Shown here one piece after another: positions 34,589 through 46,330 of a stretch of 64,000 nucleotides of DNA (its first letter is position 1; every line of letters starts with the position of its first letter). Below the pieces are notes generated by a model. It had not been told where the DNA came from. It was given only the letters and a program-made list of their open reading frames with translations, and made no database searches. A program made the translations under genes and the position numbers. The stretch comes from Bisporella sp. PMI_857 (Eukaryota; Ascomycota; Leotiomycetes; Helotiales; Helotiaceae), in NCBI GenBank assembly GCA_021307315.1, contig JAJSPD010000057.1, positions 62,001 to 126,000 on the forward strand, written 5' to 3'.

Positions 34589-36665
34589 TTAGACCGCACC
34601 CATCGAGATCATCTTCTTCCGCAGGTGGGCCTTGTACTCGCCGATCGAGCCAGGCCACTTGCGAATCGTCTGGTTCTCGCAGACCAAGATATCCTTACTA
34701 TGGAGGCGGTCAGCATAGGTCTTTGGGTGCGAAAGGAGTGTACTTACGCAATCTTGTCAAGCAGTCTGAAGTCGTGAGATACGACGACAACGCCCCCAGT
34801 AAATGCATTGATGGCATCGGCCAAGGAATCAATAGTAGGAATATCCAAACCATTGGTAGGCTCGTCCAACAATAGCATGTTAGGTCCATCAATAGCGAGG
34901 AGAGCGAAAACGATACGGGACTTTTGACCTTCGGATAGAGTGCCCATCAAGGCAGTTTGCGAGTCTCCGCTGAGCCCGTACTTGCCAAGTTGCTGTCTCC
35001 AGTATTGGTAATCTTGGCTCTTGTCGGCATACTTGTCTCTAACGAAGTCGAGAGCCGACTTGGTGAGATCCAATTGATCAGCAGAGTGCTGGCTGTACAC
35101 GCCCATCTTCAAATGAGTGTGACGAGATACTTGTCCGCCTGTTGGCGAAAGGGCACCAGTCATGAGCTTAAGAAGAGTAGACTTTCCAACACCGTTTGGA
35201 CCAACCAAAGCGGTTCTAGAATCCATGTCCACACCAAGATCGAGATTACGATACAGCTCATCTTCCTTCTTTCCTGAGTAAGAGAAAGTTACATCGTCAA
35301 ATGACAAAACTGGGGGAGGAAGTTTCTCAACATCTGCGAAACGGAATGTGAAGACACGATCCTCCTCAACTTTTTGAATGAGACCATCTGCCTCCATCTT
35401 GTCCAAAATCTTCTGTCGAGACTTAGCCTGTTTGACCAAGTTGGCATATGTACCAGCAGAAGCAATGAACTTCTTAATATGGACAATTTCATCTTGTTGT
35501 TTTTGATATGCCTTCATTTGGTTGACCTCTTGTTCGGAACGGGTCTTCGAATAAGAGTCGTAGTTACCACCATAGTAGATGAGTTTCTTCTGACGCATGT
35601 CAATCATGTTAGTACAGACACCGTTAATGAAATCCATAGAGTGGGAAACAAGGACAAGTGTTCGATCCCATTTCTTTAGGTATTCTTCGAGCCACACACA
35701 AGCTTCCAAATCCAAATGGGCGGTGGGGTCGTCGAGTAGAAGGAGCGAAGGCTTGACGAAAAGAGCCTTAGCCAAAGCCACACGCATACGCCAACCCCCA
35801 GACATATCTTTAGTCTTCTTATGAATTGTTTTTTTGTTGAATCCAAGGCCGGTCAAGATCAAGGATGCTCGGGTGGAGAAGGTTGAGGGATCCATGGTTT
35901 CCATTCGCTATGACAGGTTAGTGCTGTTGGCATCGACAAATAAATACTTCTTACCTCGTAGAGATCCATGAGGAGCGGTGATTCCGGCCCTTCGTCTTCC
36001 AAGATGCGTTCTGCTTCCTTATCGAGTCTATCCATCTCGTTCTCTGCTTCTTTGACAACCCATTCTAACGCCCCTAAGTCGCTGGGGGGAGCACCTTCGT
36101 TGAGTAGGTAGATGTCAACATGGTCAGGAACAGGGAATTCGCGCTTATCGATAGCTTTCAGTACTAGAACATGTATATTTAGTACAGATAAAATTTTATG
36201 GATATGAGGAATATTCTGTTGCTGGTACTTACGTGTAGATTTTCCACATCCGTTCTCCCCCAAAAGACCGTATCGTCTTCCGTATGTCAGTTCGAGGGTT
36301 GTTTCGGTGATCAAAACTCGGCCGTGGAAGACCAAGGAGACGGAAGTGATCTTCACATCTCTGCTAGCCTTCAAAGAACTCAAAACACCAGTAGTAACTC
36401 TGTCGGAAAGACCGTGCTTATCCATTTGAGCCGCCAGTCTTTTGATTTCCTCGTTCTTCTTTGCCATACCAGACAACTCATTTCCGTCGTCGTCCAGCAT
36501 GGGAGGCTCGTCGTCGCCTGCAACGCTGGAAGCAGAAGAGGCATTCTTTGAGGCAGCCTTAGAGCCTGCTTTCGATCGCGATGCGACGGTCTTCTTGGGA
36601 GCTGTACCATCTGCGGCTGCAGCAGCCTTCTTCGCTTCACGCGCAAGCTTAGATGCTGAAACCAT
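34589..36665 (-). CDS. ARB1: ABC-F ATPase ARB1 (ribosome biogenesis, ABCF2-like)
   Basis: Exons 36665-36233, 36163-35955, 35907-34748 and 34697-34589 give 636 residues (yeast Arb1 has 610). This soluble twin-ATPase shuttles between nucleus and cytoplasm and helps make both ribosomal subunits. The N-terminus is Lys/Ala-rich. First nucleotide domain: GENGCGKST across the first intron (about residues 135-144), signature [18 protein letters not shown], and [20 protein letters not shown], whose DDPTAHLD form is characteristic of ARB1/ABCF2 rather than of GCN20. Second domain: [41 protein letters not shown]. It ends with [16 protein letters not shown]. Introns are 69, 47 and 50 nt. Confidence 0.95.
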
Positions 36666-39091
36666 GATGCAATCTATGTTTAGGATATAATTTTGAAGTT
36701 GTTGTGGAGGATTGATAGCCACAACTTTGCAGGCTGTTATCGGGTGTGATGGAGGGGAAACTAAAAAATCCAGATAGTGGGGTTGAATGACTAGGGTGGC
36801 GCCAAATTTGAACGTTCAACCTTTTGCCACCAAAGATTGCTAACGAAGAGTTAGTGAATGATATTTTAATATTTTTAATAGAATATTCCGAACATTAAGT
36901 ATTTCTCTGCTCAAGTGATCCTTTCTTACGATTTTGTGGGTTGCGGGATTCTAGTACGCCATTCTTCCAGATCCGTTTCGATTTTATGTTCGCTTAGTTG
37001 TGACGTAGAATCACGTGATATTATCTACCTCGATTCAATAATAGCATTAGTTCACAATATCATTCAATAATTAGAAGATTTATATATATATATATATACA
37101 ATGGGTTGCATTTGCTTGACACAGGTCCTTTTGCCATATCCAGTCACCAAGCTCTGTAGCAAGTATCATGAATGACTTGGCTAAAAGCCGCCTTGAAGTT
37201 CCCTCTGAGTCAACTATGAAAAATTGCGATCATTATTTCCTATTTATCTCTTCATTTTTGGGCCTTTCTGGAAAACTTCCCATTTTTCCAGCTAGTTTTC
37301 CGATATTTTACTAATTACTTCTATGAATGACAAAATGTGCCTTGATCAAAAGCTTTTGTATCAACAATAATGGCGTACATAGTAGAACCTTTTTTAGACC
37401 AGGTCTGATGCTTTGAGAACAGCACAAGTAGTTTGAATTCATATGACTAAATCAGCCAATCACGCACCTCTGATTACTATGGTAGATTGCCATGTATCTA
37501 AGTCCCACTTCAACTTCATCTCAAGACCCAGTCTGCATTTTGCGGTTCAGGATAATCACCTTTCCACTATTATATTCATGATGACTGACATTTAGTGCTG
37601 CTAACAAGGATCAAATCTTCATAATTTCCTTTCTGAGCCACAGTAACCCATGGTCGTAGACCTCATCGATATACCACTCGAGACTTGCCGTGTATCTGCT
37701 CTATGACCAACTTTGACAGCAAAAATGTAGAACCTGAAACCCTCGGTATTGGCGTGATATATTGCAGCAGTGTTATTTAGCTCAGGTGTCTGAAAGGTGC
37801 TGGGTTTTTAGGAAAAGGTAATTCCTAGCCGTGATCAAAACTTGTATCGCCTCTCCTGCTCAAGTGATGGCCTCTCCCGCCATGCAATTTTTCTCTATTA
37901 AGTGATCCTCCATTTAGAAGAACATGATATCCGGCTCTCCACAAGCTGACCGTGCTTCACAATGCCGAACTAGAAATTTAGAACTTTAGCACTGGCAGTC
38001 GACATTATAGGCCCCTGTTGCTATCCGATCTTGCCATTCAGCAATACCCAGGCCTTGACTCCACTTGTCGAAGCAAGTCTACCAGCGGCAAAGAGAATTT
38101 TTACAGACTACTTTCTCTAAGACTCGAGGAAGCAGCCTATATCCTATGGATACCTGGCTTGGATGTACTGCCGAAGTCTGATCTCAGCTTGATAACATGT
38201 CTTTGCCTTCCTCGGCCATGAATGTAGTTTCATAGCAAAACTCGCAGGTTTGAAAGGGCTCTCTGTTTGATCTCTAAAGTTTCGTCTTGTCAATAATTTT
38301 CTATTAATGAACAGGTCTAGGAGCGGCATATAAGATGTAATAACTTCAACTCCGGACTCTATGAGTCTGCCACCCTGAGTACTCTACTTTGGTATTGGGT
38401 TTAATAGTTAACATTCATTGCAGATGGCTTATAGATCCATTTGCTTCTGTCGATACAACCACCACCGTTTCTCAGGAACTCATCTTATTAATTAAAGTGA
38501 TAACCATCTAGTACAGGAGGAGCAACAAGGGTTTCCAGTCAAATAGCTGCAACGCAAGAAACCTATGCTAAAGTAGAAGAGAATATAATCTGACAAAAGG
38601 ATAGCTCACGAAGCAAAAGAGATCAAGGGCCAAATTTTAGTTGCTAGTGATTGACAAGAAAGAGCATATTGCCACTCTATACTTTTGACTCTGTCTTGGG
38701 AAGACTGAGCTAATGTACTGAATAACCCTCCAGCCACAGCACCAAAGAAAATGGTATCTGTATCTCGACCATGAATACAAGACGCAACCAGAAACCTGTG
38801 ATCTTGTGAAATAAGCCCCCGGAAAATTGTACATCTCTGACAAGATTTCCAAAATCCTTGGCCAGCATACCTCTAATTCAAATAACCGTCGCTTGCTGTA
38901 CCCGCAATGTGGCTTTTTACTCCCTCAACAACGGGGTTCCCTCTCCCACAACATCATCGCTCGCCTGCTCTTCATTACCGTTCTCCCCTCTGCCCAGATC
39001 CCAAACAGCATATCCCAGTGTTGGGTAGAACAGAAACCTTGATCAATTAGTATAATCTGTCATGGGTACGTCTTTCATCAATATCGAAAAC
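36666..39091. other. 2.4-kb gene-free stretch
   Basis: It starts with the ARB1 promoter. The remainder is AT-rich with only short frames and a TA dinucleotide run at 37080-37098. It marks the change from the housekeeping block to the accessory region; no relic could be named. Confidence 0.45.
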
Positions 39092-39481
39092 TCACAGTAA
39101 AGTCACCACACTGACCGCAGCTCTCACAATTCGGGGTGTCCTACTCGGCGGGCCATAACCATACTTGGGCAATGGACCGAATATGCTATCCAGCAACAAC
39201 CACAGCCAAACAGCTGTGGCAAAAGCAGACTTGGCAGCTTCGAAGTAGAATGTGATACGTTTGGTGATGGAAGCTTGGCGTTGGATTAGAATGATGAAGA
39301 CGATGGCCGCTGCCATGAACGCATTGAACGTTGCGGTAAGGAAGGGATAGATGCGTATGCTCCAATAGTAGAATAATCCATCAAACAGTGTATACCCGAA
39401 AGTCAACATAGTAGGAACGGCAACAAGGAGCTGGAATATCCCAGCTGTACGGACCATTCGCTGACTAAGAGTCGTAGACAT
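39092..39481 (-). CDS. small four-helix membrane protein, MARVEL-like topology
   Basis: 129 residues from the Met at 39481 (an upstream Met at 39523 is possible). Four hydrophobic segments are visible: about residues 12-32 (IFQLLVAVPTMLTFGYTLFD), 42-63, 75-105 and near the C-terminus, with short loops and a basic loop QRQASITKR. This spacing resembles MARVEL-type proteins, but the sequence is not diagnostic. The frame ends at a TGA inside a possible GTGAGT donor; splicing there would change only the last residues. Function unknown. Confidence 0.55.
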   Translation of the reverse strand: MSTTLSQRMVRTAGIFQLLVAVPTMLTFGYTLFDGLFYYWSIRIYPFLTATFNAFMAAAIVFIILIQRQASITKRITFYFEAAKSAFATAVWLWLLLDSIFGPLPKYGYGPPSRTPRIVRAAVSVVTLL

Positions 39482-40513
39482 TGTGAATGACTTATAGATT
39501 AGCCCTGAAGTGGTCTCGGACACAAAGTATTAGATATAAATGCTTGACAGAACCTTAAATATCATAAGGGAGATAGACGCTTTTTAACATCATGAATTAA
39601 ATGGGAGCCTGATCCTAAGCGAGGTGGCGGCAAGGATATAACAACACATTATGGATGTTTATGTCAATAACAACGTGAAGAAATATTTTACGTCTCTCTT
39701 GACTCAATTCTGAACCTGCACCCGCAAACGAAGGGAGGATTTCACAACCCTTCAGTAAATATGAATATAAATCGGTTCCAGAAGTGACCCTGTGACCCTA
39801 ACTCTCCGAAACGTTACAAGGATTTTGGCGACGCCCCTTTCTTTGATCTGCCACCAACGACTCCAAGACTATTCCATTCCCTCTCCAAGCACATAATTTA
39901 GTAAATAGAAATTAGTTGCCTAAATAAGGAAATTGTAACTCTATGAATGAAGCCAGGCAGTAAGGAGCTTTTGGTGGGCATAGGAAGCTATTTTAGCATT
40001 AAACTCACAGAGTGCTATCCACCATAAAATTTTCTGCTTGAGGGGCTCGAAAACACCAACGTGGCTGGGACTATGGAATTTTTTACACTATTTACATACT
40101 TTCCCATGAATTTCTTTCTTGTTTCAATTACACTTCCTGATGCAAAGTTATACTTAAGCACTAGAAAAGCTCTTCAAAAACTTGTCAGGAGCATGAATGT
40201 CACGTGCTAAGGAGTAATAAGGGGTTCGGTAGAAGCTTTAGGTTTCGGTACTTAAGGGGTCGCCAGGGGTACGAAGGGTATAAGTGAGAGGTTCGGGGCG
40301 TAATAGAAGAGGTAGAGATTTGCCTTTGTATCAATAGGATTTGATTTGTGCCTCGCTACTCTATTCACCTTACAAAACTATTGTACAAGTCATTTGGCCT
40401 CTTTTGCCTAAATACCACCATTCGATTTAGATCACTTCCTTGAATCATGATCCTTGAATCAGGTTTAAAATAAATCAATATGTCATCTCTTTTCGCTTGA
40501 TTCGAAATACCTG
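39482..40513. other. intergenic, possible solo LTR
   Basis: No coding frame. The part at about 40197-40388 begins TGTCACG and ends TTGTACA, with a leader-like end, so it could be a solo LTR, but no target duplication is visible and no second copy is in the window. Confidence 0.3.
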
Positions 40514-41449
40514 CTATGCTGATATCTCAACTTCCCTTGTTGTGTTACTTGGCCGGATAATTCTCGACATAACGATAACTTTATGCTGAACTTCAATCTT
40601 GTCGTATTGACGATTTCCGCATTTTTCATCAGTGCCTTTGCGTGAGCCCGATATACCAAACATTTTTTCAACGAGTGGACGATAAGTGATAGCACAACAC
40701 GCCGCGATCCCGGTGCACACCTGTAGTTTCCAAAGCACGGGCATCGGGAATCCAAGCATTAAAAAACCTATCATGATGTTGATAGTTCCGATGATTAAGG
40801 TAACCAGTCCGTAATCAATACAATTACCATGCACTGTCGGATCCCAGAAAGTGGAAATCGGATAGCAGATGAATACGCAGGCAAACAAGGCCACCAAAGC
40901 CCATGCAATTATAATTGCACTCAATACAATCAAGGCATGCTTGAAAATTTTCCTTGGAAATATTCGATGGTATAGAAGAAGAATCGAATCGAATGCTTAA
41001 CAAAAACCATTCCCAGGATATTAAGGCACATATTTATAATATCATTCTATACGTAATGAGTTAGAATGAAGGATTATAGGTATTCAGGATATACTGACAA
41101 TTGTGAAAGCCCTTGCGTTGCCCACAAGAAGAATATGTCGCCTTGTCCATAGCGGGTGCTAAATGAGAATCCTGTTATGTAAAGCACATACAAGATCTAT
41201 GGTTGCAAATCAGGTTTATGACTCAGCTATACTTAATAGGTAATAACGGCTTATATATGCGGCGAAGACGGCATAGTCATCTTTCCCAAGGCCTCCGATA
41301 CTACTTCGGCGTGCAAAATACCTCAAAACCACGCAAAGAGAACTTGCCCCGACACATATTCTGCTCGAAATAAATATTGAAGGGACGAGTGATTCACCAA
41401 TATGAGCTTGCATATACTGGATCTGCTCAGGATTTGGAGTGGTTGCCAT
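40514..41449 (-). pseudogene. rhodopsin-like fungal membrane receptor, decayed
   Basis: Pieces of a fungal rhodopsin-like (Pth11-related, non-CFEM) seven-helix protein appear in order. The first part reads GKDDYAVFAAY (near 41275). An isolated exon-like piece ends FSTRYGQGDIFFLWATQGLSQL (about 41200-41100). Then comes KHSIRFFFY, which must shift frame near 40970 to continue as HRIFPRKIFKHALIVLS. ICYPISTFWDPTVHGNCIDY and the MPVLWKLQ helix follow. At about 40720 LWKLQ joins directly to VCTGIAACCAITYRPLVEK, so the segment with the sixth and part of the seventh helix is missing. The donor after DDYAVFAAY appears as ATAAGC rather than GTAAGC. Several independent lesions make it a clear pseudogene. 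Confidence 0.75.
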
Positions 41450-42382
41450 AACGGCTAGCTATAAACAGTAATGGTTGATGTTTAAAGTCCTATCTCAGCA
41501 ATTTCATCAACAACCAAATGCCAAGCAGCACTCAGGCAATCTAGGGATACTTATAATCCTCAGTCCTATGTTGCATAAATTGTACGGAAAGATTGGAGGC
41601 GTCGGTTGTATTCGGCGTCTCCTACTATGCAGTCATCAGTACGAGGGTTGACTCGCTACCATCTTAGTGGCTGGGGAGTGGTTACGGAAGACTGGTTGGA
41701 TGGGAAGTAATATATAACCCATATGATGCCAACCTTCATCCTTGTTGCCTTCGTCAAACTGTCGCAGTGAAATATTCTTGTCTGCTTCTGGGGCGGCGAG
41801 ACGGAACGCTCTTGCGGTCAAGAGATCCGAACCTAAACTGCGGGAGCGCTGACATGGCAGTTTATTGATCGAAGGCTAATGTAGTACGAGCCAGTAAATG
41901 TAGGCCTCTTCCGGGCGGCAGAGTTGATTGACTGCAGCTGAATGTTACATTAAGGAATAAGCGACCTAAAAATTTACGACACACTGTTCTTGGTAGCTAT
42001 TGACATTCAGCTCAGCTTACATAGTTGGATGGGTCATATCATTTCGGGGATTGTGATATCGGCGAAATCAAGTGGTTTCAGTCCAACAGATCTTCAATAT
42101 CGTGTTCTCTTTTAAATAACCGCGACTAGTGCAAGAGACATCTAATCTAAGTATGAGAATGCCACTCCTGCCTCTGACCCTAGTTCTTACCAAGCGAGGA
42201 AAATTCGCTGGTGAGGGCATAGCGTAGTCTAGCTTTAAGTAACTCGCGGGTTGATTTAACAAAACATTCTAATTACCTAGTTAATACATGACTCCTTCTA
42301 CACGAGGTGAGATCAAGGTCCTCCTCTGATTGAATTTCTCTGTATTTTATTATATTCAATCTCGCCATCAACTACACTTATA
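41450..42382. other. intergenic, nothing recognised
   Basis: It lies between two diverging pseudogenes and has only short frames. It presumably holds their former promoters. Confidence 0.45.
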
Positions 42383-43436
42383 ATGACCTCGGGATCTTCC
42401 AAAGCTTTGCGTGCTATTGCTGCTTCCCCATTTCTGGCCCTGGCCATTCATATTTTCGTGCCATGACATTGAGAAGATGGCGGCCCATCAACAGCCATTC
42501 CTCCAATCCAGAAAGGTTGAATGGCTGGGTGAATTGATTTCAATCTTAAGCTCTTTTTACTACGTCGAATTTCTTGATGATCTCTGGCGTGGCACAACGG
42601 CATCCTTTTCTCCATCTACGCTTGGCTATGACAATATGAGCTCCTGGCAAATGTTTACTTTTCTCAATGATCTCGGCCCTTTGTATGCGATATGGATTTT
42701 GGAATCCTGTCGTGTGGGAAATACATACACGCTAGCATACTTGTGAGTCGTTGGAATGGGGGTAAACAACAAACAGGCTGACACGATTACATCAGTCCAA
42801 CAATCTTCGCCTTTGCGGGCCAATTGTTAGAAATTAGAACAATTGCTCCATTGTTCTATTTTTCTATGCTATACTTTTGGACCCGGACCTTTAGATTTCT
42901 CTCGATCAATCAATAATCGGTAACTCAAGGCCGAGAGCGCCGCACTCCTGCTTCCACTTATTCTTGCCTTTCATACACTTCACATATTTCTTGCGTATCT
43001 CTCCTCTGATCCAACATCGCGGCATTATTGGGCCTGGGCCTGGAAGATGTCTCTGTTATGGGTTGGCATCAGCAACTTCTTTGTTTCTAAAGCCTTAAAG
43101 AAATCTTCTCTTAGAAGCTGGTACATTGCATCACCACAATTTCTACTAACAATCCTCGGCCTTATCTCGGCGAGTACCTGGGCTTATATGCTTGTCTTTT
43201 CTCCTCATTCTTTACCAACAATTTTCATACCGCACGCTGAGGCACAGTCCGAGTTTGTTCCACATATGCGCCGGGCTCTTCCATCAGATGAAATCTTTGC
43301 GTTTGGCAGCTCCTTCGTGTGGATAGGATATCAGTTATATGACCTTTATTCTACGGGATTGGCAGGAAACGATTGGATCTATGTGATCCTTATCCTGCCA
43401 ATAATCACAGTCTGTATTGGCCAGGCACTAGCTTAG
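42383..43436 (+). pseudogene. multi-pass membrane protein, decayed
   Basis: The frame starts MTSGSSKALRAIAASPFLAL and breaks near 42450, continuing one base off as DIEKMAAHQQPFLQ. It runs through DDLWRGTTASFSPSTLGYD and FLNDLGPLYAIWILESCR to an intact intron (GTGAGT donor, GCTGACAC branch), then on with FPTIFAFAGQLL and YFWTRTFRF. Near 42907 a 4-bp tandem duplication (ATCAATCA) shifts the frame, and a TAA stands at 42921 where Gln may have been. Beyond it AALLLPLILAFHTLHIFLAY and LLWVGISNFFVSKALK lead to a normal end at 43436. About eight hydrophobic segments. The original resembles integral membrane proteins known from fungal genomes and some terpenoid loci; its role is unknown. Confidence 0.7.
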
Positions 43437-43773
43437 CATTTGGATGGTACTGGAAGGAGAAGAATTTATTATCAAAGCAAGCGAAGTAGTGACAGTGTAT
43501 GTTGTCGGGACAATATAGGGCTCGGCATTCTTGTCATGTTGGATTTTCCTTTGGATCTATGAAATTTGTTTGAAGGCTACAAAGCAAGGCAGCGAAAGCA
43601 TTGAAAGTTGAACTGGCAAGTTCACGCGGATTAAAATTTATCTTTTCTTGCAGGATATTGGCGTGATATATTTGAGATTGCTTATGTTTCCCGAAAGCAA
43701 GTATGTTCATCACAGACATCTATACAATGCTATAATACGCAATCATGTATAGCCTCCACAAGATCCAGTAAAC
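43437..43773. other. flank between pseudogene and transposon
   Basis: No coding frame. It ends at the target-site duplication of the transposon. Confidence 0.5.
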
Positions 43774-43774
43774 C

Positions 43775-43782
43775 CCGTTTTC
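43775..43782 (+). repeat. target-site duplication, left copy
   Basis: CCGTTTTC next to the left terminus; identical to 46323-46330. It could be 9 bp, as the neighbouring C run is ambiguous. Confidence 0.75.
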
Positions 43783-43818
43783 GGGGGATGATACACGTGC
43801 CCCCCCCCTTGTAGAAAT
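43783..43818 (+). repeat. left terminal inverted repeat
   Basis: GGGGGATGATACACGTG, a C run, then TTGTAGAAATGA: the inverse of the right end apart from the extra unit there. Confidence 0.75.
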
Positions 43819-44259
43819 GATTTTCTGCCACCAATCATCAAATTTGTATGGGAGGCGCACCTAAAAAAAATGCTGAAGTGAAGAAAGCTTTGTATTAAAA
43901 AGGGTTTGGCCAAGTAGATACATTAAATCGAGTATTAGTAAAAGCGTGTCAATTGGCTTTGGAATTCAGCCGCGTATTGCGTTGCAAGCACCCACTTATC
44001 GGCTTGCAGCAGCTTTCTTTCGATTTGAGTGTGATTTGAAAATAAGTTGAAAGCTGGCGGTTAATAAAGTGGGATATATAGTATTTGAGGTTGATCAGGT
44101 AGTCGAATAAAGCAATTACTACGAGTATAGCCAGTTGATCGACAACTTCGACAAGTAGTTCTATCGTAGCCGTAAAGTATACACGCTGAACAGTGACGTA
44201 AAAGTAGTATTGCTTGTTTATATTGACTTAATATTCTCCTTGTTTAAGCTGTTCGCAAT

Positions 44260-46147
44260 TTATTGTGCTAGCGCGCGTAAGCTTTTCGTTCAGCTTTTTT
44301 TGTTCGACGTTGTTAGCGGCTTATAAAATCGAGTATAGAAAGTTCGAAAATGAAAAGTTTAGCGCTAGAAAAAAGCCGGTAATAGTAATAAAAAGAATAA
44401 AAGTCAAACGGCTGAATAGTTTCGTTGTTAGTGATTTTGACTTTAATTATATGCTAGCAAAGCACGCCGAAAAAAAAAAAGAAATTGCTAGTACAAATTG
44501 TACTAGAATCGTTTGCTAGTTTTTTGTAACGTCGATAATAGTTATATTGCTTTTTTAGTTTATACAACTCAAATTTTGTGATTTTGCTTACTACGCTATA
44601 AAAAAATTAACTCGACAAAAGTATAAAGATCGACTGAAGCTTTCGAATTCGTGCTTGTTCTATTCGATTTAATTCGACAATTATTGCGCTTTGCGCAGCT
44701 TTTCAAACTCGAGCTAAATCACTATTAAAGCTTTTTATTTATTTTTTAAGTGTACGATGACTTTTTTCGAGTCGAAACGTTGTACGTGCTTTTGTATAGA
44801 AAAATCGATTTATTTAAGCGTGTACAATTTTCGACTTATAAATCGTTAACTACTAATTAATACAGTATACTAAAGCAAAGCGTTCGAACTCGAATTCAGT
44901 TTGTTCTTGAATTTGTACTGACGTTGCTGAAAGCTTACTAGTTTGATGTAAATGACCGTCGTTTTAGTGAAAATCAGCTTTTTATTTTGCAAGTATATTT
45001 TCGAATTCTTTTTTAGTTTTAGCTTAAACAACTTTACAAAATCTTTTCAAAAACAGCTTTTAGCGATTTATAGTCTCGAATTTCGGCTTGCAATAAAAAG
45101 TAACGTTTTTAAAAATATGCTAAAAACAAAAAACAACTTTAGTACAAATTGCTGGAAAATAACGTTCAAAAGCAAAAATTAAAACAACTTCGCAATCGGT
45201 AGCAAGTACAAAAAAATACACTAAAAAGTTGAAAAGCTAACAAAGCTGTAAAACCGTTTTATTGTAGTTTTTTTCAGTCTTTTAATTAAAAAAGCAAATT
45301 GCAATAGTAAAGCTTTAATTCAAACTGTTAACACTTATAATATAAAGCAAAAACATATCAAATTTGTTGGTTTTGTACGTACAATCGAGCAATACAACTT
45401 TTGCGTTTTGATTTAAATATTCCACTGACTTTACAAGTGCAATAAACAAAAAAGTTATATGACTTTAACTATTTTGTTCGACTTTAAAAACGACTTTTTT
45501 CGCAGCTTTTTGCTTTTTTAACTTTGCAACAAAAGCTTTAGTTAGTAGTTTTCTTTTTTTTTTTCACGGTCGATTTGCGCGTTAATGTTATAAATATTGC
45601 GAGGTATAATTCGAAGTAAAGGATTTTGTAGTTAAAAAGCAATTACAGTTCGAGCTAGTTCGATTTTAGTTTTGCGATTAAATTGTACGACTTTTAATTA
45701 AGAAGCACTCAGCTGGCGGTAAGCTGCAAAAACGCTGAAAGCTTTAACTGAAAAGTGATTATAAGTATTATATTTTGTATCTTTACAGTAGCAAAAATCC
45801 TATATGCTATCTGTACGCTCGCGGACTTTGATCGAAAAAAAGCATTCGGTTTTTGCTGTATTTCGCTTTTTTTTACGATGCTGATTTTCGACTTCAAGTC
45901 TGTACTTAGCTGTTTGCGTACAGTTTCTACGCTGACAATTGAAATATTGTAGTACACGGCTTTTACGGCGATTAGCTTTTCTTACTACGAAAGCGTACAA
46001 AGCTGACTTTGCGTAAGCTTGCGCAAACGCGTAAACAGCTTTATACGAGTCGAATTCGCTTTCCGGAAAAAGTGATAAAGGTTGTACAGCGATGCTTGAA
46101 GCTTCAGCGCAGGGCAAATTTACTATGGCAGATGCAGCGGAGGCCAT
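44260..46147 (-). pseudogene. MULE transposase relic
   Basis: A 115-codon open piece (46147-45800) has the FAR1-type N-terminal pattern (FPESEFDSYKAVYAFAQAYA, then a Cys/His part RRNCTQT... and ECFFSIKVRE). Reading on in the same frame gives NTYNHFSVKAFSVFAAYRQL, then PRNIYNINAQIDRE, with stops between. After a run of 11 A at about 45553-45563 the frame shifts, and LLDCTYKTNKF at 45357-45392 shows the first DDE aspartate motif of Hop/MULE transposases. DMFLLYIISVNS follows. Multiple stop codons and the A-run shift make it non-functional. The strong A+T bias with preserved order of motifs suggests RIP-type point mutation, an inference. Confidence 0.75.
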
Positions 46148-46270
46148 ATTTTGATAATAAAGTGCACAATAGAAAAACGCCGGCGAGGTGGCAACAACGA
46201 GGTCAAAATGCTATCAAGCAGCAAATTTGGGTGCAGACTCCAGCAAATTTTTCTGACCGCCTTCATTTCT

Positions 46271-46322
46271 ACAAGGGGGGGGGGGCACGTGGATAAGGGG
46301 GGGGGCACGTGTATCATCCCCC
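46271..46322 (-). repeat. right terminal inverted repeat with duplicated G-run/CACGTG unit
   Basis: The right end carries two tandem copies of a G9-11 run followed by CACGTG (46275-46290 and 46297-46311), whereas the left end has one. Confidence 0.75.
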
Positions 46323-46330
46323 CCGTTTTC
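46323..46330 (+). repeat. target-site duplication, right copy
   Basis: CCGTTTTC directly after the right terminus. Confidence 0.75.

Larger units (their letters stand above)
43783..46322 (-). mobile_element. Mutator-like DNA transposon (MULE, Hop-like), degenerate
   Basis: 2540 bp bounded by inverted repeats GGGGGATGATACACGTG plus a G/C run and TTGTAGAAATGA (left) and their inverse (right). The sequence CCGTTTTC stands immediately outside both ends and reads as an 8-9 bp target-site duplication, the size typical of Mutator elements. The interior is very AT-rich and encodes a broken transposase on the minus strand. The element lies between a pseudogene and the UbiA-type gene. Confidence 0.85.

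Noticed and set aside
44952..45182. 76-codon plus-strand frame within the transposon
   Set aside because: Opposite strand to the transposase relic; an AT-rich chance frame.
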